DNA of 21,871 bases from Dehalococcoidia bacterium (GTDB taxonomy: Bacteria > Chloroflexota > Dehalococcoidia > Dehalococcoidales > Fen-1064): contig DUES01000002.1 of the NCBI GenBank assembly GCA_011192055.1, positions 1-21,871 on the forward strand, in the 5' to 3' direction. Under the pieces are notes generated by a model that was not told where the DNA came from, did not search any database, and was given only the letters and a program-made list of their open reading frames with translations. Both the position numbers and the translations under genes were made by a program. Below, one piece after another: positions 1 to 7,438 of this stretch (the first letter of the stretch is position 1; each line of letters begins with the position of its first letter).

Positions 1-1448
1 TTCTCGTGCGTGTGTCTACGGCTTAGTGGGAAGGCGGACAATTCACCAAGGTCCAGGCTGGCTGTTTCCCGGAAGAAGTGTACTCCGGCAACCTGACCGG
101 GCGGAAAGTACTCCTGTGACTGGTTCCCGTAGAGTGATATGACATGAAGTGGTACCGCGATTATCAGAAAGATGCAGAACAGGACAACCGCCCCCTTCTT
201 CCGGGTGTCAAGCAGGCTCGCTCCGAAGAAAGCCATTCCCGGCAGGCAGTACAGGTAGATACGAGTGCCCAGTAGCGAATCGTAGTTGCCGGAGAAGATA
301 AACATCGAGAGTGGGGCGACTGATATCGCCAGGAGGGGAATGGCACGAACCAGTCTTGCCTTGGTCCTACAGGCGAAAATGGCACCGATGAAGCCAATTA
401 TGGCAAACATCGCGGAATAACAGAGCTTGAACCTAGCCATGGTGATATGTGATTCACTGCCGCTGAAGAAAGAGGCTACCTCTCTGTCCAAGATGGTGCC
501 AGCATCGGCGGTGATAATGCCGGTCGCGCTGAATGCATTGACCGGATCCGGTGAGCCGGGCATGGCTATGCCCAGCTTGTTAATCATGTAACCGCTGCCC
601 ATGAAGTCCCATCCCAGCAGGAGGAAGCAGCAGACTGCCGTAGCGGATACGAGTATCCAGTCTCTCTTTGCGAGGCTGAAGAGTCCTATGATAGCAAGCG
701 CGGCGATGGAAGTAGGCAGGTGAGTGATTGTCAGCGCCGCGAAGGTTATGATTGTCAGAGAGCACAGAGCGAATCTCCGGGAGGATGTCCGGTTCTTTTG
801 CGGTGTGGTCACCAGAGCCAGCAACACCAGAGTCAGGAAGTACGCCAGCGATACCGGAGTCAGGTGGCTGTCGCCTACCCAGCGGGCCAGAAAGAAAAGC
901 CAGGCTCCTGCCCAGCACAGATTGCTACGGTACTTACCCAGAGTGTTGCGCAGGAATATGTAAAGGGGGGGCAGGCACAGTAGTTGCATGAAAAATGGGA
1001 TGGCGTCCAGTATTGGTTCAAGGTTAACTGTGCCCACGGTGTCGAGGACCGCAGTTATAATAAACACACCTGGCCATTGGAGATACCTGTCAAGGCTGAA
1101 GTGACCCTCCTGGACTATATAGTCGGCAATTCCCAGGTTCCGATAGGCGTGGTCAGCGTATGTCGCAGACCCTCCCGTTATGACGGGGATAAGCCAGAGT
1201 GCACAGACCATGATTACCGTTTGTAATGCCAGGAGTTTTCCGTGGCTCTGCTTTGAAGCCCAGAGGACGCCGGAAGCCGTAATAAGCACGGCCAGGGCAA
1301 GGAAAAAACTGACGGGCAGACCGCTGATCAGTCCGAAGTGACCGATTTCGAACCTGGCATACAGGATGCTGTGCGACCATAGTACGAGGGCTATGGCCGT
1401 CAGCAGAACAGACACGTGTTGTGGTGTCCACTGGCTGGTCCTGGTCAT
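1..1448 (-). CDS. Polytopic membrane protein, GT-C/DUF2206-like, 3' end outside window
   Basis: I translated this frame by hand: it stays open from an ATG at 1448 to the left edge, about 482 codons, with no stop, so the C-terminus is missing. The protein is very hydrophobic, with many predicted membrane helices. The first follows the short cytoplasmic N-terminus MTRTSQWTPQHV. An external-looking loop with DHAYRNLGIADYIVQEGHF and then LQWPGVF resembles the first loop of GT-C-type or DUF2206-type membrane glycosyltransferases, where acidic residues in that loop matter; this is a family resemblance only. The ATG lies one base after the TGA of the preceding GT2 gene, so the two are probably translationally coupled. 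A role in transferring or polymerising lipid-linked sugars fits the neighbours. A flippase or uncharacterised polytopic protein is also possible. Confidence 0.75.
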   Translation of the reverse strand, partial: MTRTSQWTPQHVSVLLTAIALVLWSHSILYARFEIGHFGLISGLPVSFFLALAVLITASGVLWASKQSHGKLLALQTVIMVCALWLIPVITGGSATYADHAYRNLGIADYIVQEGHFSLDRYLQWPGVFIITAVLDTVGTVNLEPILDAIPFFMQLLCLPPLYIFLRNTLGKYRSNLCWAGAWLFFLARWVGDSHLTPVSLAYFLTLVLLALVTTPQKNRTSSRRFALCSLTIITFAALTITHLPTSIAALAIIGLFSLAKRDWILVSATAVCCFLLLGWDFMGSGYMINKLGIAMPGSPDPVNAFSATGIITADAGTILDREVASFFSGSESHITMARFKLCYSAMFAIIGFIGAIFACRTKARLVRAIPLLAISVAPLSMFIFSGNYDSLLGTRIYLYCLPGMAFFGASLLDTRKKGAVVLFCIFLIIAVPLHVISLYGNQSQEYFPPGQVAGVHFFRETASLDLGELSAFPLSRRHTHE

Positions 1449-1449
1449 T

Positions 1450-2439
1450 TCATCGCTTTAACATACCTGCAATGTAGCCTCCACCGGTAGCAATTACGCT
1501 CGCCATGATAGAGCCTGCCTGGCCAAGATTGCCGTGACTGTAGAACCGTCCCAGCTTGCCCAGCACGGAACCCAGCAGGAAACGCAGGTATGTATATTCC
1601 ATCGATAATGGTTCTTCGGAAGTACCGGCAAAGGCTTTACGAATAAGCGCCTTGTGGAAGCCTTCGTTGTAGGACCTCAGGAGCATGTATTTGAGTTTCG
1701 TCCGTTGTAATGACACATTGTGATAGACGACTGCTTCCGGCTCATAAAGGACTACGGAGTCAGGGAAGTGCTTCCTGACTCTCAGGAAGAATTCCGACTC
1801 AGCGCCTGTTCCCCAGTTCTTACGCCGGCCCAGTTCCGTGGTGAAGTACCCCGCTGAATCGAACACTTCTCTGCGGACCGACATGTTACAGAGTATCAGG
1901 TTCCTGACCCCGGTCCGGTGCTCCGGGTGCCCCTTGTACGTGCCGCCTACTACCCAGTCGAGCTCTTCGGCAAACCAGGACGGGCGGCTTTCCTGCCATA
2001 CCGGGACCAGTTTACCGCCCGAGGCGATAACACGCGGGTCACGGTAATGTTCCACCATCTTTTCCAGCCAGTCGCCGGTAGCGGTGGCATCATCGTCCAT
2101 AAACGCTATAATGTCCCCGGTAGCGCACATGGTACCGATATTGTCAGTCACCACGGCACCCCGTTCCGGTCCGTCATTGTGTATGACGTTGACGCGGTCA
2201 CCGAGGTCGGTATTAAGCTTGTGATATAGCTCCCGGTTATGGTCAACGGCCAGGACTACTTCGTGAGGTGGCAGTGTCTGATTCAGGACGGATTGTACAG
2301 CACTGTATATGTAAGGTAAGCGCTCCACAGTGTAGGCGCAGATGACGACGGAGACTTTTAATGCAGGAGTAAGGCTGCCCGGCGCTGTAATATTTTTCTC
2401 GGATATACCCGTTGGTTGACTTAGCTGGTTAAGAGTCAT
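1450..2439 (-). CDS. Family 2 glycosyltransferase
   Basis: A GT-A-fold glycosyltransferase of about 329 residues that would transfer a sugar from a nucleotide-sugar donor at the inner face of the membrane. It has the GT2 opening strand (VSVVICAYTVERLPY, residues 29-42), an acidic donor-binding segment near AVDHN, and an acidic triplet DDD at 115-117 in FMDDDATATGDW that should hold the metal and nucleotide. The C-terminal third is helical and lacks obvious membrane helices. I chose the ATG at 2439 because GGGCGGA lies just upstream and the start then falls after the stop of the previous gene. An upstream in-frame ATG at 2475 would add 12 residues and overlap that gene by 17 bp. Acceptor and sugar cannot be read from the sequence. 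Confidence 0.88.
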   Translation of the reverse strand: MTLNQLSQPTGISEKNITAPGSLTPALKVSVVICAYTVERLPYIYSAVQSVLNQTLPPHEVVLAVDHNRELYHKLNTDLGDRVNVIHNDGPERGAVVTDNIGTMCATGDIIAFMDDDATATGDWLEKMVEHYRDPRVIASGGKLVPVWQESRPSWFAEELDWVVGGTYKGHPEHRTGVRNLILCNMSVRREVFDSAGYFTTELGRRKNWGTGAESEFFLRVRKHFPDSVVLYEPEAVVYHNVSLQRTKLKYMLLRSYNEGFHKALIRKAFAGTSEEPLSMEYTYLRFLLGSVLGKLGRFYSHGNLGQAGSIMASVIATGGGYIAGMLKR

Positions 2440-2458
2440 TATTATCCGCCCTGGAATA

Positions 2459-3187
2459 CTACTCGGCAGCTGCATTTGCCGCGTGTTCCAGTCCCTTTCC
2501 CTTTCCCCGCCAGAAGATAAGCCCCAGTATCGTCCTCAGGTCCTCGAATCCGACCTCAATCGCATTGAGCTTGGTCTCCCCGATCCTGGGACGGTAATGC
2601 AGCGGCATATCAAGTGTCTTGAGCTGCATCCGGCTGCTTTTGATTGATATTTCCGGCTCAATGGCAAAGCGTTTTGAAGAAAGCCCCATCTTATCAAGGT
2701 AGGCCTTCCTGACGCCATAAAGTCCGGTGCAGGGGTCATGGGCTTTGAACCCATACAGCACCTTTATCATCGTGCGGAATATCCAGTTACCGAATCGGTT
2801 AAAACGGGGGATATTTTCATATCCATAGGCGCGTGAGCCAACCACCACGTCATACTCCTCGAGGGCTTCTACCATCTCCGGAATAATCTCCGCGGGATAG
2901 GTATCGTCGGCATCAATCCAGATGACGTTGCGGCCAAGCGCATGCTTAATACCGGTCCTTAATGCTTCGCCCTTCCCCCGGTTTACCTCGTGTCGGAAGA
3001 ACCGGCAGGCGGACCGGCGGGCTATCTCCGGGGTCAGGTCGGTCGAGCCGTCGTCAACAACGATGACCTCGTAACTTTCATCAAGGACCTTCCGGAGCTT
3101 TCCCAGCGTTACCGGCAGGCCTTCTTCTTCATTGTAGGCAGGTACGATAATAGATGTACGGATTTGCATCGGTTTATCATTTTGCAT
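2459..3187 (-). CDS. DPM1-like polyprenyl-phosphate glycosyltransferase (GT2)
   Basis: A 242-residue GT2 enzyme of the dolichyl/undecaprenyl-phosphate mannosyl- or glucosyltransferase type, which loads a sugar onto a lipid carrier at the cytoplasmic face of the membrane. Visible hallmarks are SIIVPAYNEEEG (12-23), VVDDGSTD (43-50), NRGKGEALRTG (69-79) and the metal-binding DADDTYP (92-98). The length and lack of C-terminal membrane helices match the short, soluble DPM1/AglJ-like class. It is the first gene of a run with the next two, stops overlapping or abutting. An alternative start at MQIRTS (3169) would remove six residues. In archaea such enzymes start N-glycan assembly for archaellins and S-layer proteins, which may be why it sits beside an archaellum locus; that link is inferred. 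Confidence 0.88.
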   Translation of the reverse strand: MQNDKPMQIRTSIIVPAYNEEEGLPVTLGKLRKVLDESYEVIVVDDGSTDLTPEIARRSACRFFRHEVNRGKGEALRTGIKHALGRNVIWIDADDTYPAEIIPEMVEALEEYDVVVGSRAYGYENIPRFNRFGNWIFRTMIKVLYGFKAHDPCTGLYGVRKAYLDKMGLSSKRFAIEPEISIKSSRMQLKTLDMPLHYRPRIGETKLNAIEVGFEDLRTILGLIFWRGKGKGLEHAANAAAE

Positions 3188-3388
3188 GGTTATTCTTACT
3201 CACCCCCAGCCCTTACTTAATCTGTCGGGCATACTCGCCGGGCCAGTTTAATAGTCTCAAGGTCTATTCTGGCACCACGTGGGGTCATCAGTAAGATAAA
3301 TAGGGTTCAAGGTCATGAACCAAAAGGGGCAATAATGAGTAAGAAAAAGCCCGGTGTGAACCTGCGTATTCATACCGGCAGGGGGTTC

Positions 3389-3404
3389 CGGACCCTGCGG
3401 TCCG
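3389..3404. terminator. Small stem-loop downstream of DUF1616 gene
   Basis: CGGACC and GGTCCG pair around a CTGC loop, with a possible outer CATAC/GTATG pairing (3371-3375 with 3404-3408). It lies just past the stop of the DUF1616-type gene on the minus strand. No T-run follows on that strand, so it is at best a weak terminator or processing site. The rest of the 3188-3422 gap holds a GGGTCA hexamer (3282) and an imperfect dyad GGTTCA-N6-TGAACC (3304-3321), but no gene. Confidence 0.3.
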
Positions 3405-3422
3405 TATGGGAGGGTGCAGGGG

Positions 3423-4277
3423 CTAGTGTACGTCTATATAAAGATGTAGAGGTTCACTAAAATAAGGTTCGGATGATGTATCCATATAGAGAATGAATTC
3501 CACTTTCTGGTCCTCACCGGGAGCAGCGAGTGAGAAATCGGTCTCACTTTGCCACTGCTCCTCATGTTCCAGGGTACCGGTTGTCAGGCTGCTGATTATG
3601 TTACCGTCACTCATTATATCTACGTGATAGTCCGCAGGCTGGTACTCATGATTGAATACTACTACCGTAACCTGCACCGGTTGTCCTGCTTCAGCGTCCC
3701 GTGGTAACTCCGTGGCGTTATTGGAATGTCCCCTGATGTAGAATTCGGTGTAGGTGTCTTCGCTGTCAGGAGTGTTAATGGCGTAAATCAGGCTGCCTGT
3801 AACTGTCAGCACCGCTATTGCCATAATGATAACCAGTATCCTGCCGGGTCTGTCCAGGTCGCGCCAGCGGGACAAGTTAATCTCCAGGGTATACGTAAGC
3901 TTCTCCTCTTCACGCAGTCCACGCTGTCGGTACCAGCCGATGGCTGTCGTTACCGCAATGAAGAGGAACGTACCGACGAGGATGGGGAAAGGCAGTATTC
4001 CCCACGGCGTGTAATTAAGGACCAAACCGATGATGGGAAGGATTACTATACTCAGACCAATGCTGTAAATTACACGCCGAACGACATCCAGGTCATACTG
4101 CCGCGGGAAGACAGCAGACAGGAGGACATAACCGGGGATAAATACGGCAAAGGGCAGGGCAAGTATGATACGCAAAAAACCTGAGGTTAACCCGACCAGG
4201 GGAAACAGCAGCAGCGAAATAACGAAAATGGCCGCTGTAGCCCGGCGGTAGTTAATAATGATTTTACGGTTAAACAA
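3423..4277 (-). CDS. DUF1616-type membrane protein
   Basis: A 284-residue membrane protein with the DUF1616 layout: four closely packed helices (about residues 13-30, 34-56, 67-88 and 93-115), a charged cytoplasmic segment, a fifth helix (147-166), then an external domain of about 115 residues rich in beta strands (VTVVVFNHEYQPADYHVDIM). The family occurs in archaea and Chloroflexota, often near surface-polysaccharide genes, and its biochemical role is unknown. The start is a TTG at 4277 preceded by GGAAAG and AGGG stretches; no better ATG or GTG precedes the first helix. It is read in the same direction as the downstream glycosyltransferases but is separated from them by about 235 bp, so co-transcription is uncertain. 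The external domain has one sequon (NNAT). Confidence 0.8.
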   Translation of the reverse strand: MFNRKIIINYRRATAAIFVISLLLFPLVGLTSGFLRIILALPFAVFIPGYVLLSAVFPRQYDLDVVRRVIYSIGLSIVILPIIGLVLNYTPWGILPFPILVGTFLFIAVTTAIGWYRQRGLREEEKLTYTLEINLSRWRDLDRPGRILVIIMAIAVLTVTGSLIYAINTPDSEDTYTEFYIRGHSNNATELPRDAEAGQPVQVTVVVFNHEYQPADYHVDIMSDGNIISSLTTGTLEHEEQWQSETDFSLAAPGEDQKVEFILYMDTSSEPYFSEPLHLYIDVH

Positions 4278-4681
4278 AACCCTGTCTTTCCATCCCTCTG
4301 GTTAATATCAGCAGTCGGACCGGCTTGTGGCAACATCTTGAGTCACATACATGATGTTAAGCCATTGGTTTGAGTGAAATCAAATATAAAAGTACCATCG
4401 TGTGTCCTGAAAAGTAGTCTGAATAGTGTTCCCGTTGGTGCGTAAAGTGACTCATACGGGTCAAATCGATGACCCTGGCGAAGCTTTCCGGCAGTCCTCA
4501 CGACTCAAAATAACGTTGTCTCTTTAGCCCTTTGTTCTTAGCCGCTAAGTCCTTACAACGATTATGACCGTATGCGACACTGTTCATGCAGGGTTGTCCT
4601 GGGACGATGAACGTGCTCCTGAGAAAGATGATGTTGCGGACACCGCTTTCTCTCTCGGGACACCTGCACGAACGGAAGATT
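4278..4681. other. Divergent intergenic region between the glycan block and the archaellum block
   Basis: About 400 bp without a supportable gene, lying between a minus-strand gene and the first plus-strand gene, so it should hold promoters in both directions. I see an imperfect inverted repeat, TGGCAACATC with GATGTT(AA)GCCA at 4328-4364, an AT-rich segment around 4376-4390 containing TATAAA, and a perfect dyad described separately. No convincing -35/-10 pair could be assigned. The short open frames here have no codon or homology support. Confidence 0.45.
4458..4475. promoter_or_regulatory. Perfect inverted repeat GGGTCA-N6-TGACCC, candidate operator
   Basis: GGGTCA at 4458-4463 and its exact complement TGACCC at 4470-4475 are separated by AATCGA, giving an 18-bp dyad about 205 bp upstream of the first gene of the archaellum block. 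The same hexamer forms a phased triplet at 18662-18689 in this window. The dyad suits a dimeric helix-turn-helix regulator, but no regulator can be assigned from sequence alone. Confidence 0.4.
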
Positions 4682-5095
4682 ATGAACAGAAACGATATCA
4701 TACGCATCCTGGTAGTCAGTGGAGGAAACGACGATTCCACGATGGAAGGACTGTATCATACAGTGGATAACGCAAAAGACATCATTATAGTCGGTGAAGT
4801 CAGCAGTGGTGAGGAAGCCCTGGAGGCTGCCAGGCACCTTTCCCCCGATGTGATAGTGATGCTTGCTGACAGTGATATCTCCGGTATGGATAGTATCCGG
4901 ACGACTCGTGAAATCACCGGCGAAGGACTATCTGCAGGTGTTGTCATTATTACGAGGAACATTGCCAGGAACCTGGCGCCGGCAGTTAAAGCCAGGGCAG
5001 CCGGTCTCTTTTCACCGGTCGCCGGTGCTGAGGAGCTGCTTTCGACAATATATAGAATACACCAGTGGTCACCTTATTCATTATCACTACAGTAA
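4682..5095 (+). CDS. Degenerate receiver-domain protein at head of archaellum block
   Basis: A 137-residue single-domain CheY-fold protein. The central strand and loop DVIVMLADSDISGMDSI keep an aspartate at the expected phospho-acceptor place, and the threonine in VVIITRN is in the usual position. The acidic pair after beta-1 is replaced (ILVVSGGND) and the conserved lysine before the last turn is replaced (GLFSPV where KP is usual). It may therefore not be phosphorylated normally and may act as a constitutive or ligand-type receiver, as in the N-terminal domain of CpaE/TadZ proteins. The ATG at 4682, with GGAAG three bases upstream, begins just before the first beta strand; an ATG at 4586 would add 32 residues with no receiver homology. 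It is followed 129 bp later by the archaellin genes. Confidence 0.72.
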   Translation: MNRNDIIRILVVSGGNDDSTMEGLYHTVDNAKDIIIVGEVSSGEEALEAARHLSPDVIVMLADSDISGMDSIRTTREITGEGLSAGVVIITRNIARNLAPAVKARAAGLFSPVAGAEELLSTIYRIHQWSPYSLSLQ

Positions 5096-5157
5096 AAATG
5101 ACAGATATAACAGGGTGCCACGATTAGACAAGGCTGGTCAAGGAGGTAAAGAAGCAT

Positions 5158-5244
5158 GTGATAGACAAGATTGTCACTGGACGTAAGTCCATTAGGGATT
5201 ATCCATTAGAAAAAGGAGAAGGAAATGTATCACAAATTTGCTAG
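5158..5244 (+). CDS. Possible 28-residue leader ORF overlapping archaellin start
   Basis: A GTG at 5158 opens a 28-codon frame that ends at TAG 5242-5244, inside the first archaellin gene, overlapping it by 20 bp in another frame. A near-perfect Shine-Dalgarno AGGAGGT lies at 5141-5147. The same site also serves an ATG at 5156 that is followed at once by TGA, a minimal start-stop. Either could let ribosomes load just upstream of the archaellin. The peptide begins VIDKIVTGRKSIRDYP and matches nothing I recognise. It may be chance. Confidence 0.25.
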   Translation: MIDKIVTGRKSIRDYPLEKGEGNVSQIC

Positions 5245-5800
5245 AGCTCTTAAGAGCATGCACCGGAGACAGCGGGGTATGACCGGGCTGGAGACAGCCA
5301 TCGTCCTGATTGCGTTTGTGACGGTTGCGTCAGTCCTCGCCTACAGCGTCTTGTCAGCTGGTATCTTTTCGGCGGAAAGAGGTAAAGCGACAGTCTACTC
5401 GGGTCTTGAATCAGCCCAGTCTACAATGGAAATTGTTGGTTCTGTCCTCGGCCTGAGCCCGAACCAGACCAAACTGGAGACAGTGCAGTTCACTGCTTCG
5501 CTGGCAATCAAGGACACAGCAGTAGACTCGAGCACCATTGTAATCAACTACTTTGATGAGGAAGAACATTCCGAGAACGTCATCTTCACGGCGATCATCA
5601 GTGGCGGCAGCACCGAGCGCGGTTCAGCCAACATGATCGAAGTCGACGAGCAGTTCGTATTCACGGTGACGATACCGGAGGCAGCTACCAGGGACGCATA
5701 CGAGGAGTTCACACTCCAGGTTATCCCGCCCACCGGCGCTACCCTCACCATCAACAGGACAATGCCAGGCGCTCTTGATGCAGTAATGGACCTTAAGTAA
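5225..5800 (+). CDS. arlB: Archaellin 1 (archaellum filament subunit)
   Basis: A 191-residue filament protein. The 18-residue positively charged leader (MYHKFARALKSMHRRQRG) ends in glycine and is followed by MTGLETAIVLIAFVTVASVL, a class III (archaellin/type IV pilin) signal: a prepilin peptidase would cut after Gly18 and the hydrophobic helix (19-50) would form the filament core. The rest is a beta-rich outer domain. Two N-glycosylation sequons occur, N80-Q-T and N177-R-T. The start has a strong Shine-Dalgarno AAAGGAG at 5212-5218. It is followed 25 bp later by a second archaellin of equal length, with 135 of 191 positions identical by hand count in a gap-free alignment. No prepilin peptidase gene is in the window, so processing must rely on one elsewhere. 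Confidence 0.93.
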   Translation: MYHKFARALKSMHRRQRGMTGLETAIVLIAFVTVASVLAYSVLSAGIFSAERGKATVYSGLESAQSTMEIVGSVLGLSPNQTKLETVQFTASLAIKDTAVDSSTIVINYFDEEEHSENVIFTAIISGGSTERGSANMIEVDEQFVFTVTIPEAATRDAYEEFTLQVIPPTGATLTINRTMPGALDAVMDLK

Positions 5801-5825
5801 GTACTGGAAGGATATGGGTAGAGAA

Positions 5826-6401
5826 ATGTTTGTGAGGATATTGAAATCGCTAAAGAATCTGCATCGTGCTCAAAAAGGCATGACCGGGCTGGAGACAGCC
5901 ATTATCCTGATTGCCTTTGTCACGGTGGCCTCAGTACTGGCGTACAGTGTCCTCTCTGCTGGTATCTTCTCGGCAGAGCGGGGAAAGGCCACTGTTTATC
6001 AGGGCCTTGAATCTGCCCAGGCCACTATGGAAGTACAGGGTTCCGTACTTGGACTGAGTCCCAACCAGAGTGAGATGGAGCAGGTAGTATTCAGCGTCGG
6101 TCTGACAATGCAGGATGAAAGGGTTGATATGAACACGGTAGTCATCAACTACTTCGATAATGAAACACATTCCGAGAATGTTACCTGGTCAAGCGCCATC
6201 AGTGGAGGGAGTACGGAGCGTGGTACGGCAAACATGCTTGAGTTTGATGAACAGCATGTGATAACCGTTACAATTCCTGCTTCGGCAACCAGGGAAGTCT
6301 ACGAAGCATTTACGCTCCAGGTTATTCCACCTACCGGTGCCACTCTCACCATTGAGAGGACTCTGCCCGGCTATGTAGAAAAGGTCATGGACCTGCAGTA
6401 G
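5826..6401 (+). CDS. arlB: Archaellin 2 (archaellum filament subunit)
   Basis: A tandem paralogue of the preceding archaellin. I chose the ATG at 5826 rather than 5814 because it gives the same 18-residue leader (MFVRILKSLKNLHRAQKG) and the same total of 191 residues, so the two proteins align end to end without gaps. Residues 19-66 are almost identical to archaellin 1, while 81-125 and the last 12 differ most, as expected if the packed core is fixed and the surface varies. Sequons are N80-Q-S, N112-E-T and N118-V-T, one more than in archaellin 1. GGAAGG at 5806-5811 fits the 5814 start better (though very close), so translation from there with a four-residue longer leader is not excluded. 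A strong stem-loop follows the stop by 63 bp. Confidence 0.92.
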   Translation: MFVRILKSLKNLHRAQKGMTGLETAIILIAFVTVASVLAYSVLSAGIFSAERGKATVYQGLESAQATMEVQGSVLGLSPNQSEMEQVVFSVGLTMQDERVDMNTVVINYFDNETHSENVTWSSAISGGSTERGTANMLEFDEQHVITVTIPASATREVYEAFTLQVIPPTGATLTIERTLPGYVEKVMDLQ

Positions 6402-6464
6402 GTTTGAATAACAAAGAACAGGATTGCCGGGAGAAAGCTGCTAAAGACAAAGCAAGTCCCGTGC

Positions 6465-6502
6465 CCTCAGTGCTCTCGGGGTTCACCCCGGGAGCACTGA
6501 GG
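6465..6502 (+). terminator. 17-bp stem-loop between archaellin genes and arlD-like gene
   Basis: CCTCAGTGCTCTCGGGG (6465-6481) pairs with 6486-6502 around a TTCA loop: 16 Watson-Crick pairs and one G-T pair, without a mismatch. No T-run follows, and the next gene's Shine-Dalgarno (GGGAGG, 6511-6516) begins nine bases later. It is therefore unlikely to be a full Rho-independent terminator; it could protect the 3' end of the abundant archaellin mRNA, cause partial termination, or limit translation of the downstream motor genes. Confidence 0.75.
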
Positions 6503-6523
6503 AACGGATAGGGAGGTAGGCTC

Positions 6524-7438
6524 GTGGTGGAGCTGAGTGATAAGGTAACCGAGCTCGAAGATGAGATAAAAGTCCTGAAAAATGAGATCCAGGCAGTCCT
6601 GCTGGACCTCAGGGAAAGTTACCTGAACCTGGAGAACCCTGTCAGCCGCGAATTACCAGCGCTTCCCGAGCAGCATATTATTGTAAGTACCCCGCAGCAA
6701 CAGTCCGCTCCAAAACAGTCCGGTTCGCACCAATCACGGGATACAAATGGACTATCCGTAAATTCACCGGAAGAAGGTTTGGAGAATAATGAGGGATTAT
6801 CGACTGCGAGCAAGCCGCTCAGTTCCCCGGGACCGGCCCGGGATGAATCTCCTTCCGTTGCAAAGGAACAGCTCTATGAGCCGGAACCAACCAATGGTCA
6901 CCAGTCAGTTCAGGAATTAAAACCCCGGCCTGAATTTCACCCTGCAGCAGCACCTGGGCCAGCCGCTGAAATTGGAGCGAAGCCTGAACCTGGACCAGCC
7001 GGTAAGCCGGAGCCAGCCTCCGGACCGGAAACAGTTGTCGCCGAAGAAGCAGCCCATGAGGAGGTGAGAAGGGCGTGGCGACCTATGGCTGAACTAGAGT
7101 TTGATACCAAACCCGGAGGAAACGGAGACCACAGTGGGCAGATAGATCTGGCTACTATAATAAACCTGGCTGACTGGGTTGCGGAGGTTGTCGAACGGTT
7201 GGGCAGCGAAAGAGCGCAATCCATTCTTGACATCTCGGAGATGGTCGGCTTTATCGATACTGACCTGAAAAATGTCCTGACCAGGTTTATTCACCCCACC
7301 CCTGGCGAGAAAGAGGGTAAGGTAACGACCCGGGACTATCTGACCTCACTTAAGGAACTGGATAGTATCCTTGGAAAAGCCACCAAGTTCGAAATAGCCC
7401 TGCTCTCTATTCTATGCCAGGGTAACGATAGTGGATAA
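6524..7438 (+). CDS. arlD: ArlD/E-like archaellum cytosolic ring protein
   Basis: A 304-residue cytosolic protein. It opens with a coiled coil (about residues 2-38, heptad-like VTELEDEIKVLKNEI), has a long Pro/Glu/Ser-rich linker (about 40-185), and ends in a compact domain (about 207-298) with NLADWVAEVVERLG and ILDISEMVGFIDTDLKNVLTRF, which matches the conserved FlaD/FlaE domain pattern of a tryptophan helix, a GxxR/K turn and an 'ISE..GWI' segment. In archaea, ArlC/D/E form the ring under the motor that receives switching signals. Only one such gene is present here, so it may do the work of all three. The start is GTG at 6524 (a second GTG follows at 6527) with GGGAGGT upstream. Its last 8 bp overlap the next gene. 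Confidence 0.78.
   Translation: MVELSDKVTELEDEIKVLKNEIQAVLLDLRESYLNLENPVSRELPALPEQHIIVSTPQQQSAPKQSGSHQSRDTNGLSVNSPEEGLENNEGLSTASKPLSSPGPARDESPSVAKEQLYEPEPTNGHQSVQELKPRPEFHPAAAPGPAAEIGAKPEPGPAGKPEPASGPETVVAEEAAHEEVRRAWRPMAELEFDTKPGGNGDHSGQIDLATIINLADWVAEVVERLGSERAQSILDISEMVGFIDTDLKNVLTRFIHPTPGEKEGKVTTRDYLTSLKELDSILGKATKFEIALLSILCQGNDSG

Noticed and set aside
4365..4390. TTGGTT and TATAAA as a sigma-70 promoter for the archaellum block
   Set aside because: The spacer is only 14 bp and the site lies almost 300 bp from the first gene, so it is not strong enough to call.
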